The notes beneath the pieces were generated by a model. The model saw nothing but the letters and a program-made list of their open reading frames with translations, was not told the origin of the DNA and ran no database searches. The translations under genes and the position numbers were made by a program. A stretch of 64,000 bases of DNA from Sphingomonas xinjiangensis (GTDB lineage Bacteria > Pseudomonadota > Alphaproteobacteria > Sphingomonadales > Sphingomonadaceae): positions 62,001 to 126,000 of the forward strand of contig NZ_JACIJF010000006.1 in assembly GCF_014199255.1 (NCBI RefSeq), in the 5' to 3' direction. Positions 11,392 to 19,762 of this stretch are shown piece after piece; positions within the stretch are counted from its first letter, which is position 1, and each line of letters starts with the position of its first letter.

Positions 11392-12060
11392 CTACCGCCC
11401 CACCCAGTGCAACGACGGGCCATGGCGGCGGAGCCACAGGCGCGCTGTGTCTGGATTGCCTTCAAAGAGTTCGTCCACCAGCCGATGGAACGCCGGGGCG
11501 TGGTTCATGTGGATGCGGTGCGCCACTTCATGCGCCACCGTGTGGCGGCGGACCTCGGGCGGGGCGAGGATCAGGCGCCAGCTGTAGCGGATGGCGCCCG
11601 ATGCGGTGCAACTGCCCCACCGCCCCTTCGCGTCGCCCACCGAGACGCTGCTGACTTCGACGCCCGCCCGAGCGGCATATTCGGCGGTTTCGTCGCTGAG
11701 CAGCGCCAGCGCCTGGGCGCGCAGCCAGCGTTCGATCCTGCCGGCAAGGCTTTCGAGCGGGCCGCCGCAGACCAGCCGGTCACCCTCCAGGCGCGGCGTG
11801 CGCGGGTGCGTGGCCGCCCAGGCGATCTCCACGTCGGCGCCGCAAAAGGGGATGCGCGCGCCGGGCACGAACGGGCGACCTTGCGGCAGCCTGGCCTGTT
11901 GCGCATCGATCCAGGGGCGCTGCCGCTCGGCCCAGGCGAGAGCCTTTTGCAGGGAAGCGCGGCGGGGCAGGGTCAGTCGAACGCGGCCGTCGCAGGGATC
12001 GACCGCCAGCCGCATCACCTTTGCTCGAGCGTTGCGGACAACCTCGATCGGCGGGGTCAA
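11392..12060 (-). CDS. YgjP-like metallopeptidase (M48/DUF45 type)
   Basis: 222 residues, the family's usual size. The zinc site is H177-E-V-A-H181 followed by H187 (H-E-x-x-H-x(5)-H), preceded by the conserved W-G-S-C-T and I-R-Y-S-W-R-L segments near 146-162. Such proteins are predicted cytoplasmic metal-dependent peptidases; their substrates are not established. It overlaps the upstream YcgN-type gene by 4 bp, forming a three-gene unit SCO1, YcgN-type, YgjP-type on the minus strand. Confidence 0.88.
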   Translation of the reverse strand: MTPPIEVVRNARAKVMRLAVDPCDGRVRLTLPRRASLQKALAWAERQRPWIDAQQARLPQGRPFVPGARIPFCGADVEIAWAATHPRTPRLEGDRLVCGGPLESLAGRIERWLRAQALALLSDETAEYAARAGVEVSSVSVGDAKGRWGSCTASGAIRYSWRLILAPPEVRRHTVAHEVAHRIHMNHAPAFHRLVDELFEGNPDTARLWLRRHGPSLHWVGR

Positions 12061-12500
12061 AGCGTGCGGTCCACCAGATGGTGCTCGAAATCGCCGGCAT
12101 CGTCTTCGGAAATGGTCCAGCCGCGGGTGGATTCGCCGGCTTCATGCACGGCCTCGCGGTCGCCGCAGACCAGATAATGCCAGCCGGGCAGCGGGTCGCC
12201 CGCAGCCCGGAGACGGTAGGCGCAAGTAGAGGGCAGCCATTCGATGCCCGCGACATTGTTGTTGGTCAGCCGCACGCATTCGCTGACATAAGCATGACGA
12301 TGCTTGTAGTCGCTGCACATGCCCATGCGGCGATCGAGCATGCGGCAGGCGACGTTGGTCGCCAGCAGCTCGCCGGTCTCCTCATCCTCAAGCTTGTGCA
12401 CGCAGCATTTGCCGCAGCCGTCGCACAGCGCCTCCCACTGCGCGCGGTCGAGCTTCGACAGCGGCGTGTCTTCCCAAAAGCGTCCACTCACCGGACCCAA
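12057..12500 (-). CDS. YcgN-family cysteine-cluster protein (UPF0260)
   Basis: 147 residues. The start F-W-E-D-T-P-L-S-K-L-D-R-A-Q-W-E and the cluster C26-x-x-C29-x-x-C32-C33 near the N-terminus, with further cysteines at about 52, 62, 75 and 92, are the UPF0260/YcgN pattern. The spacing suggests a metal site; function is unknown in the family. It overlaps the SCO1-like gene upstream by 13 bp and the metallopeptidase gene downstream by 4 bp. The start at 12500 gives the family-typical N-terminus. Confidence 0.9.
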   Translation of the reverse strand: MGPVSGRFWEDTPLSKLDRAQWEALCDGCGKCCVHKLEDEETGELLATNVACRMLDRRMGMCSDYKHRHAYVSECVRLTNNNVAGIEWLPSTCAYRLRAAGDPLPGWHYLVCGDREAVHEAGESTRGWTISEDDAGDFEHHLVDRTL

Positions 12501-13072
12501 TGCCTCACTTCTTGTGCGATCGCCGCGCCGCCCTTTTCGAGCGGCAGCAATGCCAGGGGTTCCCCGTTCGGACCCATTAGATAGGCAGCCGCGAAGTGAT
12601 CCACCATATAGCCGCCGCTCGGGCTCGGCGGCTGTTTCTTGTAATACACCGCATAGTTTTTCGCGACCTGTGCGATCTGGTCGGGCGTGCCGGTGAGACC
12701 GACGGCGCGGGGATCGAAGTTCGCGACGAACTGCTTCACCGCGGTGGGGGTGTCACGCTCGGGATCGACGCTGATGAAGATCGGCACGACCTTTTGCACG
12801 GTGCGCGGTGCATCCTTGTCGAGGATCTTCATCGCCTGCCCGATCTTCTGCATGTCGGTGGGGCAGACATCGGGGCAATAGGTGTAACCGAAATAGACGA
12901 TGCGGTACCGGCCGGTGAAATCGGTGTCGCGCACCGTCCGGCCGTTCCCGTCGGTAAGCGCGAATGGGCCGCCGACGCGTGCTCCGGCGAGAGGCGGCTG
13001 TTCGGGCGTTCCGCCGCCACAGCCGGCGAGCGGAAGACAGAAAAGGGCGAGCGGGATCAGCGACCGGGTCAT
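12488..13072 (-). CDS. SCO1/SenC-type copper chaperone, lipoprotein
   Basis: 194 residues from ATG 13072; an upstream in-frame ATG at 13087 is less likely because M-T-R-S-L-I-P-L-A-L is a clean lipoprotein signal with lipobox L-A-G-C18. The thioredoxin-like domain has the copper-binding C66-P-D-V-C70 and a late histidine in M-V-D-H-F (about 158), the three SCO ligands. SCO proteins insert Cu(A) into cytochrome c oxidase subunit II or handle copper/thiol redox in the periplasm. No oxidase genes are nearby, so the client cannot be assigned. It begins the SCO1, YcgN-type, YgjP-type operon. Confidence 0.92.
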   Translation of the reverse strand: MTRSLIPLALFCLPLAGCGGGTPEQPPLAGARVGGPFALTDGNGRTVRDTDFTGRYRIVYFGYTYCPDVCPTDMQKIGQAMKILDKDAPRTVQKVVPIFISVDPERDTPTAVKQFVANFDPRAVGLTGTPDQIAQVAKNYAVYYKKQPPSPSGGYMVDHFAAAYLMGPNGEPLALLPLEKGGAAIAQEVRHWVR

Positions 13073-13144
13073 GGCGCCCCACGCCATGATCTGTTAGGCA
13101 CCGGCTTGCAAGAACGGGGTCCACGCAAAGGGTTGTTCCGCCAC

Positions 13145-13750
13145 ATGAAGTTCGCTTTCCGCCTCGCGGCCAGTGCCGCCCTCCTGCTCGCCGCCGCGCC
13201 GGCCACCGCGCAGCAGATGTCCGACAGCCACGAGTTTCTGGAAGCGGTGCGCAAGGGCGACGGCACCAAGGTCAACCAGTTCCTGAGCAATTCGTCGCTG
13301 CGGCTGATCAACACCAAGGACCGCGGCACCGGCGAGGGCGCGATCCACATCGTCACCAAGCGGCGCGACCAGCTGTATCTGCGCGTGCTGTTGCAGCAGG
13401 ACGATGTGAACAAGAATTTGCAGGATCGCGACGGCGACACCGCGCTGCTGATCGCCGCCGATCAGGGATGGAGCGAGGGTGTATCGATCCTGCTCAAATA
13501 CGGCGCTAACCCGAACACGCCGAACAGCGCCGGGCAGACACCGTTGATCCGTGCGGTGCTGTCGCACCATGAAGAGGTGGTGCGGCAATTGGTGAAGGCC
13601 AATGCCGATCCCGACCGCGCCGATTACCAAACCGGCATGAGCGCGCGCGATTATGCCAAGCGCGAGTCGCGCTATCCCGCGATCGCCAAGCTGATCGCCG
13701 ATGCGCCCAAGGGCGGCGCTGCGGCTGGAGCTGCGGGGCCGAAGGGCTGA
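13145..13750 (+). CDS. Secreted ankyrin-repeat protein
   Basis: 201 residues from ATG 13145. The signal peptide is clear (M-K-F-A-F-R-L-A-A-S, Ala/Leu core, cleavage after T-A-Q or A-T-A). After it come about four ankyrin repeats between 35 and 185, with diagnostic D-G-D-T-A-L-L-I-A-A-D-Q-G near 99-111 and A-G-Q-T-P-L-I-R-A-V near 133-142. A Gly/Ala tail ends the protein. Periplasmic ankyrin proteins of this size are common in sphingomonads; partners are unknown. It is divergent from the SCO1 gene across a 72-bp gap. Confidence 0.85.
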   Translation: MKFAFRLAASAALLLAAAPATAQQMSDSHEFLEAVRKGDGTKVNQFLSNSSLRLINTKDRGTGEGAIHIVTKRRDQLYLRVLLQQDDVNKNLQDRDGDTALLIAADQGWSEGVSILLKYGANPNTPNSAGQTPLIRAVLSHHEEVVRQLVKANADPDRADYQTGMSARDYAKRESRYPAIAKLIADAPKGGAAAGAAGPKG

Positions 13751-13758
13751 GCCATAGG

Positions 13759-13786
13759 CTGTTCCCCGGCCTTCGCTGGGGAACAG
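13759..13786. repeat. Palindromic repeat, family A (12-bp stem)
   Basis: CTGTTCCCCGGC and GCTGGGGAACAG flank a CTTC loop with one G/T wobble, between the converging ankyrin and mmcB genes. The stem is long enough to serve as a bidirectional terminator, though there is no T-tract on either side. Confidence 0.65.
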
Positions 13787-13794
13787 TGCAGCGT

Positions 13795-14292
13795 TCACCT
13801 TAGGGAGTCAGCGTCGGGATCCAGCATGTGGATCACGCGGCGGGCGGCCCGGCGGGCAAAGGCAAGCGTGCATTTGCGCCGGGTGGCGCTTGCCAGCGGC
13901 ACGGTAGCGGCTTCGCGAAGTACCGCCGCGTCATAGCGGTCGGCGACGATCAGCCCGGCGCGGTCTGGCAGGAAAGCCTCACTGTCGAACGGGCGTAGAT
14001 CGAAACCCTGCGGCACTGCCCAGAAGAAGCGGTCACAGTGCGCGAGATAGTCCTGCCACTTGCCGTCGCCCAGCAAGTCGCTGCGCGACACCTTGATCTC
14101 GACGATAACCAGATTCCCGCGCGCGTCGATCGCCATCAGATCGGCGCGGCGGCCGCCGTCCAGCGGCACTTCGCCGATCGCCACACAATCATGGCGCAGC
14201 AGCATGCGCGTGACGCCGCGGACCACATCGGCCGCGACCAAGGGCGCAGCGTCTTGCGAAACGGAAACAGCCGGGAATGAAGCGACGCTCAT
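13795..14292 (-). CDS. mmcB: MmcB-family DNA repair protein
   Basis: 165 residues. The core has the nuclease-like pattern of this alphaproteobacterial family: G-E-V-P-L-D-G-G-R-R-A-D-L-M-A-I-D near 40-56 followed by V-I-V-E-I-K-V-S-R-S-D near 63-73, reminiscent of PD-(D/E)xK enzymes (D51, E66, K68). In Caulobacter the family is linked to mitomycin C tolerance and the SOS response. It stands alone, convergent with the ankyrin gene. I do not see a clear LexA box upstream. Nuclease activity is inference from the motif. Confidence 0.85.
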   Translation of the reverse strand: MSVASFPAVSVSQDAAPLVAADVVRGVTRMLLRHDCVAIGEVPLDGGRRADLMAIDARGNLVIVEIKVSRSDLLGDGKWQDYLAHCDRFFWAVPQGFDLRPFDSEAFLPDRAGLIVADRYDAAVLREAATVPLASATRRKCTLAFARRAARRVIHMLDPDADSLR

Positions 14293-14339
14293 TCCCGGCT
14301 GTTAGAACATTCCGCGAACAGGGAAAACCCCTGGACGCG

Positions 14340-14984
14340 TCAGCGATAGAAGATGTGGTTGCCGATCGAAGCGACGCGCGGGCGCGCCCAGTTCGCCTTG
14401 GAATAACGCGCATGGAAGTAGAGCGCGTCCTCGGCCGGGCCGTCCCATAGATCCTTTTGCGCGACCTGGGCGATCGCAAGCGCCTGACGCCACTGCGCAT
14501 TGGCAGGCGGGGTGGGGATCTTGCCACCGCGAACGAAGGAGAACTGGCCGCGCTGAGTCAGCACCGAGCAGACCGACTTGGGAAAGCGGCCCGACTGCGT
14601 GCGATTGATCAGCACCTGAGCGACGGCGAACTGGCCGGCAAGCGGTTCGCCTTTGGATTCATAATAGATGCCTACGGCGAGGCATTCGAGTTCGTCGCTG
14701 GGGTCAAGCTGCGCGTCCTGCGCGGCGACTGCTTCCGAGAGCGAGGCGAAGTCTTCGTCTTCCTGGACCGCATCCTGCGGGATCGGTTGCACGATCTCAC
14801 CGCTGTTCTGGATCACAAGGGCCGCAGGCTGCGGCGTGGGAACCGACTGCGGCTCCGGGTCGTTTTGAATGGACTGAACCGGTGCTGGTGCATCCGAGAT
14901 CGCGTCCAGCGTGGCAGCGTTAGCAAGCGCGCCAGCGCAGAGAGTCACAGCCGCGATCGTCGCAGCCAGTGGCGTGAACTTCAT
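14340..14984 (-). CDS. Cell wall hydrolase, SleB type
   Basis: 214 residues: a signal peptide (M-K-F-T-P-L-A-A-T-I, cleavage near A-N-A-A), a Pro/Gln/Asp-rich linker (about 28-95), and a C-terminal SleB-type domain from E99-L-E-C-L-A-V-G-I-Y-Y-E-S-K-G-E-P on, with A-N-W-A-R-P near the end. The Glu in I-Y-Y-E-S-K-G-E is the expected catalytic residue of this amidase/transglycosylase family. Periplasmic peptidoglycan processing is likely. The gene stands alone between mmcB and a 160-bp gap. A CATAAT -10-like box lies 11 bases before the ATG. Confidence 0.88.
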   Translation of the reverse strand: MKFTPLAATIAAVTLCAGALANAATLDAISDAPAPVQSIQNDPEPQSVPTPQPAALVIQNSGEIVQPIPQDAVQEDEDFASLSEAVAAQDAQLDPSDELECLAVGIYYESKGEPLAGQFAVAQVLINRTQSGRFPKSVCSVLTQRGQFSFVRGGKIPTPPANAQWRQALAIAQVAQKDLWDGPAEDALYFHARYSKANWARPRVASIGNHIFYR

Positions 14985-15144
14985 TCGTCATCTGCATTAT
15001 GCGGTTGGCGTGCGGCCTGGCCCCCCCAAAACGGGCCGCCGGACAATCCCCCCGACTGCGTAACCGATCGATCTCTGACCCCGAACGGCACAACGCTATT
15101 GGAACGTGGCAATCCCTTTCCCGGTTGTGTCCGGGGAGTCAATG

Positions 15145-15480
15145 TTACGCCAACGTTTCAGCGGCGAACCGTTCGGCGTCTGCGATATCCAGTTCCACGA
15201 CCCATAAATCTGGGTCCCCGGCACGGCGGCGCCCCCAATAGCTGGTAACAGCGGCATCATCGGGCAGATCGGCAGGCCCGGAGGGCAGCAGCGCGGGTAG
15301 CCCGTCTGGGCCGACCCCGCGTTCAAAGAAGCGCGGCTTGGCGCCCCGTTCGAGGGCAAGGACGAGGATGCCGCCCGCAGTCGCGTCGCCCCGCGCGAGG
15401 ATCATCGCCGAGCCGCCCTGGGCATGGACGCGGCGGACCAGCGCGCTGACGGCCGTGCCGCTGGCAAGCCGCGCGCTCAC
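15145..15480 (-). CDS. DUF1491-family protein
   Basis: 111 residues starting at GTG 15480 (V-S-A-R-L-A-S-G-T-A-V-S-A-L-V-R-R), the family-typical start. The frame runs on upstream, but that part overlaps the thioesterase gene and reads as a shadow. The GTG overlaps its stop as GTGA, so the two are coupled. Conserved parts are R-L-A-x-G-T-x-V-x-A-L-x-R-R near the start, G-D-A-T-A-G-G-I-L-V-L near 34-44, and Y-W-G-R-R-R-A-G-D-P-D-L-W-V-V-E-L-D near the C-terminus. Function unknown; the family is alphaproteobacterial and small, usually beside this thioesterase and PTS gene. Confidence 0.88.
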   Translation of the reverse strand: MSARLASGTAVSALVRRVHAQGGSAMILARGDATAGGILVLALERGAKPRFFERGVGPDGLPALLPSGPADLPDDAAVTSYWGRRRAGDPDLWVVELDIADAERFAAETLA

Positions 15481-15938
15481 TCGGACCGATAGCCAGGCAG
15501 CGCGGCGAGAGCGATGCGCGAGCGCATAAAGGTGCCGGTGCCGCGTGCGACTTCCTCGCCGGTGGCATCGACCAGCCGCGCCTCGGCGACAAACACGCGG
15601 CGCTGGCCGCTGACCCACCGTCCTTCCGCCACCACTGGGCCCTCGGACAAAGGCTTGGTGAGGAGCAGGTTGAACTGGGTGGTCAGCAGGAACCGGTCGG
15701 TGATCAGGCTGTTGGCGGCGTAGAAGGCCGCGTCGTCGAGCATTTTGAAATAGGTCGTGCCATGCGCCGCACCGGCAGCATGGAAAAAGCACGGATCGAC
15801 TTGGAAGCGGATGCGGGCGACCCCCGGCTCGGGGATCTCCAGCGCCGATTCGAACAGTTGGTTGATCGGCGCAGCGGCATAAAGCGCCTCTAGCGCGCGG
15901 AAATGCGCCTGCGCGCCGGTGGGCTCAGGCGGCGTCAC
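15477..15938 (-). CDS. PaaI-family thioesterase (hotdog fold)
   Basis: 153 residues with hotdog-fold features: F-H-A-A-G-A-A-H-G-T-T-Y-F-K-M-L-D-D-A-A near 51-70, where the H-G and D-D residues form the usual active region, and alternating beta strands after it. PaaI-type enzymes hydrolyse acyl- or aryl-CoA thioesters; the substrate is unknown here. It overlaps ptsN upstream by 14 bp and DUF1491 downstream by 4 bp, so the three form one transcription unit. Confidence 0.88.
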   Translation of the reverse strand: MTPPEPTGAQAHFRALEALYAAAPINQLFESALEIPEPGVARIRFQVDPCFFHAAGAAHGTTYFKMLDDAAFYAANSLITDRFLLTTQFNLLLTKPLSEGPVVAEGRWVSGQRRVFVAEARLVDATGEEVARGTGTFMRSRIALAALPGYRSE

Positions 15939-16392
15939 GCGCCTCGACTCCGGTCAGCAGAGCATAAAGCGCATCGGGCGAGCCCGCGCCGCGCAGCTTG
16001 GCGGCGAAATTGCGATCACGCAGGCGCCGCGAAACCGAGGCGAGCGCTTTGAGGTGCTCGGCACCCGCGCCGGTGGGCGACAGCAGCATGAAGACGAGAT
16101 CGACGGGCAGATCGTCCACTGCGCCAAAATCGATCGGAGTCGCCAGACGGGCGAACACGCCGGACACCCGCGCGAGCCCGTCGAGCCGGGCATGCGGAAT
16201 GGCGATTCCGCCGCCAAAGCCGGTCGATCCCAGCTTTTCGCGTTCAAGCAGCGGTTCGGTCACGTCCTGGCTGCCCAGCCCATAGGCGCGCGTCGCCGCG
16301 GCACCCAGGTGCTGGAACAGCAGTTTCTTGTTCGCGGCGCCGACGCCGGCAAGCACTGCCTCCGGCGCCAGCAGATCGCTGAGTTCAGTCAT
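15925..16392 (-). CDS. ptsN: PTS nitrogen regulatory IIA component
   Basis: 155 residues from ATG 16392, the usual PtsN length. The phosphoryl-accepting histidine is H67 in A-I-A-I-P-H-A-R-L, and the surrounding G-S-T-G-F-G-G-G is the family loop. PtsN takes phosphate from the Npr/EI-Ntr chain and affects nitrogen, potassium and stringent responses. In proteobacteria ptsN commonly follows hpf, as here: hpf at 16433-17017, then this gene, with a hairpin in the 40-bp gap. Confidence 0.92.
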   Translation of the reverse strand: MTELSDLLAPEAVLAGVGAANKKLLFQHLGAAATRAYGLGSQDVTEPLLEREKLGSTGFGGGIAIPHARLDGLARVSGVFARLATPIDFGAVDDLPVDLVFMLLSPTGAGAEHLKALASVSRRLRDRNFAAKLRGAGSPDALYALLTGVEARDAA

Positions 16393-16400
16393 CGGTCTTC

Positions 16401-16432
16401 CAGTCAGACCCCCCGGTCTTCGGGGGCGACTG
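16401..16432. repeat. Hairpin between hpf and ptsN
   Basis: CAGTC (16401-16405) pairs with GACTG (16428-16432), and CCCCCCG with CGGGGG, around a GTCTT loop. It is related to the family A palindromes. It may partly terminate or process the hpf transcript before ptsN. Confidence 0.5.
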
Positions 16433-17017
16433 TTAGGCCTGTGTGCGGTTGGGCTCAACCCAGCCGATCGTGCCATCGCCGCGGCGATAGACCATGTTGT
16501 GGACCCCCGTGGCGGTGTTGCGGAACAGCAGCGCATTGGTGTGCCGCAGATCGAGCATCATCACGGCGTCCGACACCGTCGATTCCGGCACGTCGACGCG
16601 GGTTTCGGCGATGATCAGCGGCGCATCGGCGACTTCTTCTTCCTCGGCATGCTCCTGGAACAGCGTGTAGCCGGCATTGTCATAGCCATTGTCCTCGGCA
16701 ATCGCATTGGCCTCGCTGGCATGCCGGTCCTTGAGGCGGCGGGTATAGCGCCGCAGCTGCTTGTCGATCCGGTCGGCGGCGCCGGCAAAGGCGCCATTCG
16801 CTTCCTGGCCACTATTGGCAGCCTTCAGCACCAGGCCCTGCGTCACGTGCATGATGATGTCGCACGTGAAACTGTCGTGCGGACCCTTGCCGAAAGTCAC
16901 CTGGGACGAGATCGCGCGCGAGAAATATTTGTCGGCGATCGCCTGAAGCCGATCGGTGACCTGCGTCTGCAACGCATCGCCCGTATCGACCTGATGCCCA
17001 GAAACCCGGATTTCCAT
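16433..17017 (-). CDS. hpf: Ribosome hibernation-promoting factor, long form
   Basis: 194 residues from ATG 17017; GGAGG lies 8 bases upstream. The N-terminal HPF/RaiA domain (about 1-100) starts M-E-I-R-V-S-G-H-Q-V-D-T-G-D-A-L, and the C-terminal dimerisation domain holds V-D-V-P-E-S-T-V-S-D-A-V-M-M-L-D and the H-T-N-A-L-L-F-R-N segment. Long HPF makes inactive 100S ribosome dimers in stationary phase. The upstream region shows no clear sigma-54 box that I can point to. It is followed by ptsN. Confidence 0.92.
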   Translation of the reverse strand: MEIRVSGHQVDTGDALQTQVTDRLQAIADKYFSRAISSQVTFGKGPHDSFTCDIIMHVTQGLVLKAANSGQEANGAFAGAADRIDKQLRRYTRRLKDRHASEANAIAEDNGYDNAGYTLFQEHAEEEEVADAPLIIAETRVDVPESTVSDAVMMLDLRHTNALLFRNTATGVHNMVYRRGDGTIGWVEPNRTQA

Positions 17018-17069
17018 TGATAACCTCCGCTTACTTCGAAACGGGGGAGCCTTGAGCGTGGGCAGCGGT

Positions 17070-17759
17070 TCAGTGCGCGGCCTGAGCCCAGAGCGGCTCC
17101 TCCAGACTCTGAACAAAGGCTGCGTGGCGTTCAAGTTCCGCCGCGGGCACTGCGAAATGCCGCGCCGGGCGCACATGCACGCGAGTCGGCGCCTCCGCCG
17201 GGGTCTCCCGCATCACTGGCGTGTCGACCGCCAGGCCCAGCGTGATCTGCCGCCCGCCGGTCAACTCGACATAGACCTGCGCGAGCAGCTGGGCGTCGAG
17301 CAATGCGCCGTGCAGCTGGCGTGCGCTCAAGTCGATGCCGTAGCGCGAGCAGAGCGCGTCCAGCGTGTGCTTGGCGCCAGGATGGCGGATGCGGGCGATG
17401 CCGAGCGTGTCCACCATGCGCGTGGTGCAGACCAGGGGCCGGCCGCAGCGGTCGAGCTCGCCGTTCAGGAAACCAAAGTCGAAGGTCGCGTTGTGCGCGA
17501 CAAGCGGACACTCGCCGATGAAGTCGATCAGCTCCTCGACGACATCGACGAACAGCGGCTTGTCGGAGAGGAAGCGCGCGCTCAGACCGTGGACGCGCTC
17601 AGCCTCCGCTGGCATGTCGCGCTCGGGATTGATGTAGCGGTGGAAATGGTTGCCGGTCGGCACGCGGTTGACCAGTTCGACGCAGCCGATCTCGACCAGG
17701 CGGTCGCCGCTCGGGAAGCTGAGGCCCGTGGTTTCAGTGTCAAACACGATCTCGCGCAT
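17070..17759 (-). CDS. dnaQ: DNA polymerase III epsilon subunit (proofreading)
   Basis: 229 residues. The 3'-5' exonuclease Exo I motif is F-D7-T-E9-T-T-G; Exo II is H-N-A-T-F-D-F near 89-95 and Exo III is H-x(4)-D (H149, D154, in H-G-A-L-L-D-A-Q). It removes misincorporated bases from the replicative polymerase. The start overlaps nothing; 7 bp separates it from coaE upstream, with a GGAGG in between. It ends the ppsR-maf-aroE-coaE-dnaQ run leading away from oriC, as in Caulobacter. Confidence 0.95.
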   Translation of the reverse strand: MREIVFDTETTGLSFPSGDRLVEIGCVELVNRVPTGNHFHRYINPERDMPAEAERVHGLSARFLSDKPLFVDVVEELIDFIGECPLVAHNATFDFGFLNGELDRCGRPLVCTTRMVDTLGIARIRHPGAKHTLDALCSRYGIDLSARQLHGALLDAQLLAQVYVELTGGRQITLGLAVDTPVMRETPAEAPTRVHVRPARHFAVPAAELERHAAFVQSLEEPLWAQAAH

Positions 17760-17766
17760 GGCCGCC

Positions 17767-18360
17767 TTATCCTCCCGCCGGATCGTAGAGGCAAGCGATC
17801 AGCGCACGCACCGCGGCGCGGGTCTCGTCGAGAGAGCCGCCGGTAGGGACCACGAAATCGGCGCGGGCGCGCTTCTCCTCATCGGGCAGTTGCCGGGCGA
17901 GGATCGCAGCGAGGCGCTCGGGGGTCATGCCGGGGCGAGCGAGCACGCGTTCGCGCTGAACCTGGGCAGGCGCTGAGACGACGGCGATCTTGTCGACTTC
18001 CTTCCAACCGCCTGCTTCGAACAGCAGTGGCACGTCCAGAACCACCAATGGCCTGTCGTAGTAAAGGGCGAGGAAGCTTTCGCGTTCGTCGGCGACGGCG
18101 GGGTGGACGATCGCTTCGAGCCGGGCGAGCGCCTGAGAGTCGCCGAGCACCGCTTCGCCAAGTGCGGTGCGGTTCACCCCCTCGACACCGGTGGTGTCGG
18201 GAAACGCGGCTTCGATCGCCGCGACCAGGGTGCCGCCGGAGCCCTGAAGCTGGTGGACGGTGGCGTCGGCGTCGAACACCGGTACCCCTTCGTCGACAAA
18301 CATGGCGGCTACGGTCGATTTGCCCATGCCGATCGAGCCGGTAAGGCCAAGGATGATCAT
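17767..18360 (-). CDS. coaE: Dephospho-CoA kinase
   Basis: 197 residues, usual length. The P-loop is [12 protein letters not shown] at 5-16; P-V-F-D-A-D near 27-32 and the [11 protein letters not shown] near 104-114 are CoaE signatures. It phosphorylates the 3'-OH of dephospho-CoA, the last step of CoA synthesis. It overlaps aroE by 4 bp (ATGA). Confidence 0.95.
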   Translation of the reverse strand: MIILGLTGSIGMGKSTVAAMFVDEGVPVFDADATVHQLQGSGGTLVAAIEAAFPDTTGVEGVNRTALGEAVLGDSQALARLEAIVHPAVADERESFLALYYDRPLVVLDVPLLFEAGGWKEVDKIAVVSAPAQVQRERVLARPGMTPERLAAILARQLPDEEKRARADFVVPTGGSLDETRAAVRALIACLYDPAGG

Positions 18361-19166
18361 GCGGTCAGCAGCGCGCGGAGTTCGTCGTCGCCGTCGCGCG
18401 GCGGCTCGGCACCGAAGAACATTTCGAAGGCGAGTGCTGCCTGGCCGACCAGCATCTCGAGCCCGTCGACTGTGTCGAGATCGCGCTCGCGCGCCTGGGC
18501 GAGCAGATCGGTTTCCAGTGGCGCGTAGACGGCGTCATAAACCACCGCGTCCCCCGGCAATGGCGACAGATCCAGGTCCAGCGGCGGCTGGCCGACCATG
18601 CCGAGCGCGCTGGCATTGACCAGCAATTCGGCAGGCGGGAGCGGACTGCCGAGCGGCACGGCATCGCCCTTGATCCCGAAGCGCGCGAGCAACGCCGCAG
18701 CCTTGAGCACGTTGCGGTTGAGGATGGTGACGCGGCCGATGCCGACACGGGAGAGCGCGAACAGGATTGCCCGCGCCGCGCCGCCGGCGCCGATCACCAC
18801 TGCATGCTGCCCTTCTAGCTCCAACCCGGCGATCGGCGCGTAAAAGCCCCCGGCGTCAGTGTTGGTGCCGATAAGCGCGCCATCCTCGCCGCGGATCACG
18901 GTGTTGATCGCACCGATCGAGTCGCGCACGCTGCCGCGATCGTCGACATGATCGAGCGCAGCGATCTTGTGCGGCAGGGTGATGTTGCAACCGCGCCAAG
19001 CGGGATCGGCAGCCCGCGTCGCGAAATAGTCGGCGAGGCCTTCGGGAGTCACATGCGTCGCGCGGTATTCCGCATCGATGCCGAGCGCCTTCAGCCAGAA
19101 GCCGTGGATCAGCGGAGATTTGGACTGCGCGATCGGGTCACCGATCACTTCGGCATAGGGCGTCAT
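18357..19166 (-). CDS. aroE: Shikimate dehydrogenase
   Basis: 269 residues from ATG 19166; the open frame continues upstream but overlaps maf. Substrate site S-K-S-P-L-I-H near 14-20, catalytic K in N-I-T-L-P-H-K near 60-66, and the NADP loop G-A-G-G-A-A-R-A near 127-134. It reduces 3-dehydroshikimate to shikimate with NADPH. Coupled by 4-bp overlaps to both maf and coaE. Confidence 0.95.
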   Translation of the reverse strand: MTPYAEVIGDPIAQSKSPLIHGFWLKALGIDAEYRATHVTPEGLADYFATRAADPAWRGCNITLPHKIAALDHVDDRGSVRDSIGAINTVIRGEDGALIGTNTDAGGFYAPIAGLELEGQHAVVIGAGGAARAILFALSRVGIGRVTILNRNVLKAAALLARFGIKGDAVPLGSPLPPAELLVNASALGMVGQPPLDLDLSPLPGDAVVYDAVYAPLETDLLAQARERDLDTVDGLEMLVGQAALAFEMFFGAEPPRDGDDELRALLTA

Positions 19167-19762
19167 GACGTCAGCACTTTCCGGGTACGAAGATAGTCGA
19201 GCAGCGGCAGCATCGGCATGCCAAGGATCGTGAAGTGGCTGCCCTCCACCTTGGCAAACAGCTGCACGCCGGGACCTTCGATCCGGTAGCAGCCGACACA
19301 GGCGCCGATCGCCGGCCATTCCCCGTCAAGATAGTCCTGAATAAACGCTTCAGAGAGCGAGCGGACATGCATGCGGGCGCGATCGACATGGCGCCATACC
19401 GCGTGACCCCGCTCGGCGATCACTGCGGCGCTGTAGAGATCGTGATGCTGGCCGGACATGCGACGGAGATGCTCGGCGGCATCCTCACGGCTGACTGGCT
19501 TATCGAGGAGGCTGCCATCGTCGAGCGCCACCACCGAATCACCGCCCAGCACCAGCGCCTGGGGCACCATCCGCGACACCTTGAGCGCCTTCAGCTCGGC
19601 CAGCGCGTCGGCCAGGTCGCGCGGGGACGTGCCCGCAGCGAGCAGCGACTCCTTGGCGGTGGCCTCATCAACCTGTGCTGCCATTGCCTCGTGCGGCACC
19701 CCGGCGGCGCCAAGCATCGCCCGGCGCGAGGCGCTTTGCGAGGCGAGCACCAATGTCGTCAT
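19163..19762 (-). CDS. maf: Maf-family nucleotide pyrophosphatase
   Basis: 199 residues from ATG 19762 (M-T-T-L-V-L-A-S-Q-S-A-S-R-R), which matches the Maf start S-x-S-x-x-R; codons further upstream overlap ppsR. The G-G-D-S-V-V-A-L-D segment near 70-78 holds the catalytic Asp. Maf proteins hydrolyse noncanonical or modified nucleoside triphosphates. It sits between ppsR and aroE with 4-bp overlaps. Confidence 0.92.
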   Translation of the reverse strand: MTTLVLASQSASRRAMLGAAGVPHEAMAAQVDEATAKESLLAAGTSPRDLADALAELKALKVSRMVPQALVLGGDSVVALDDGSLLDKPVSREDAAEHLRRMSGQHHDLYSAAVIAERGHAVWRHVDRARMHVRSLSEAFIQDYLDGEWPAIGACVGCYRIEGPGVQLFAKVEGSHFTILGMPMLPLLDYLRTRKVLTS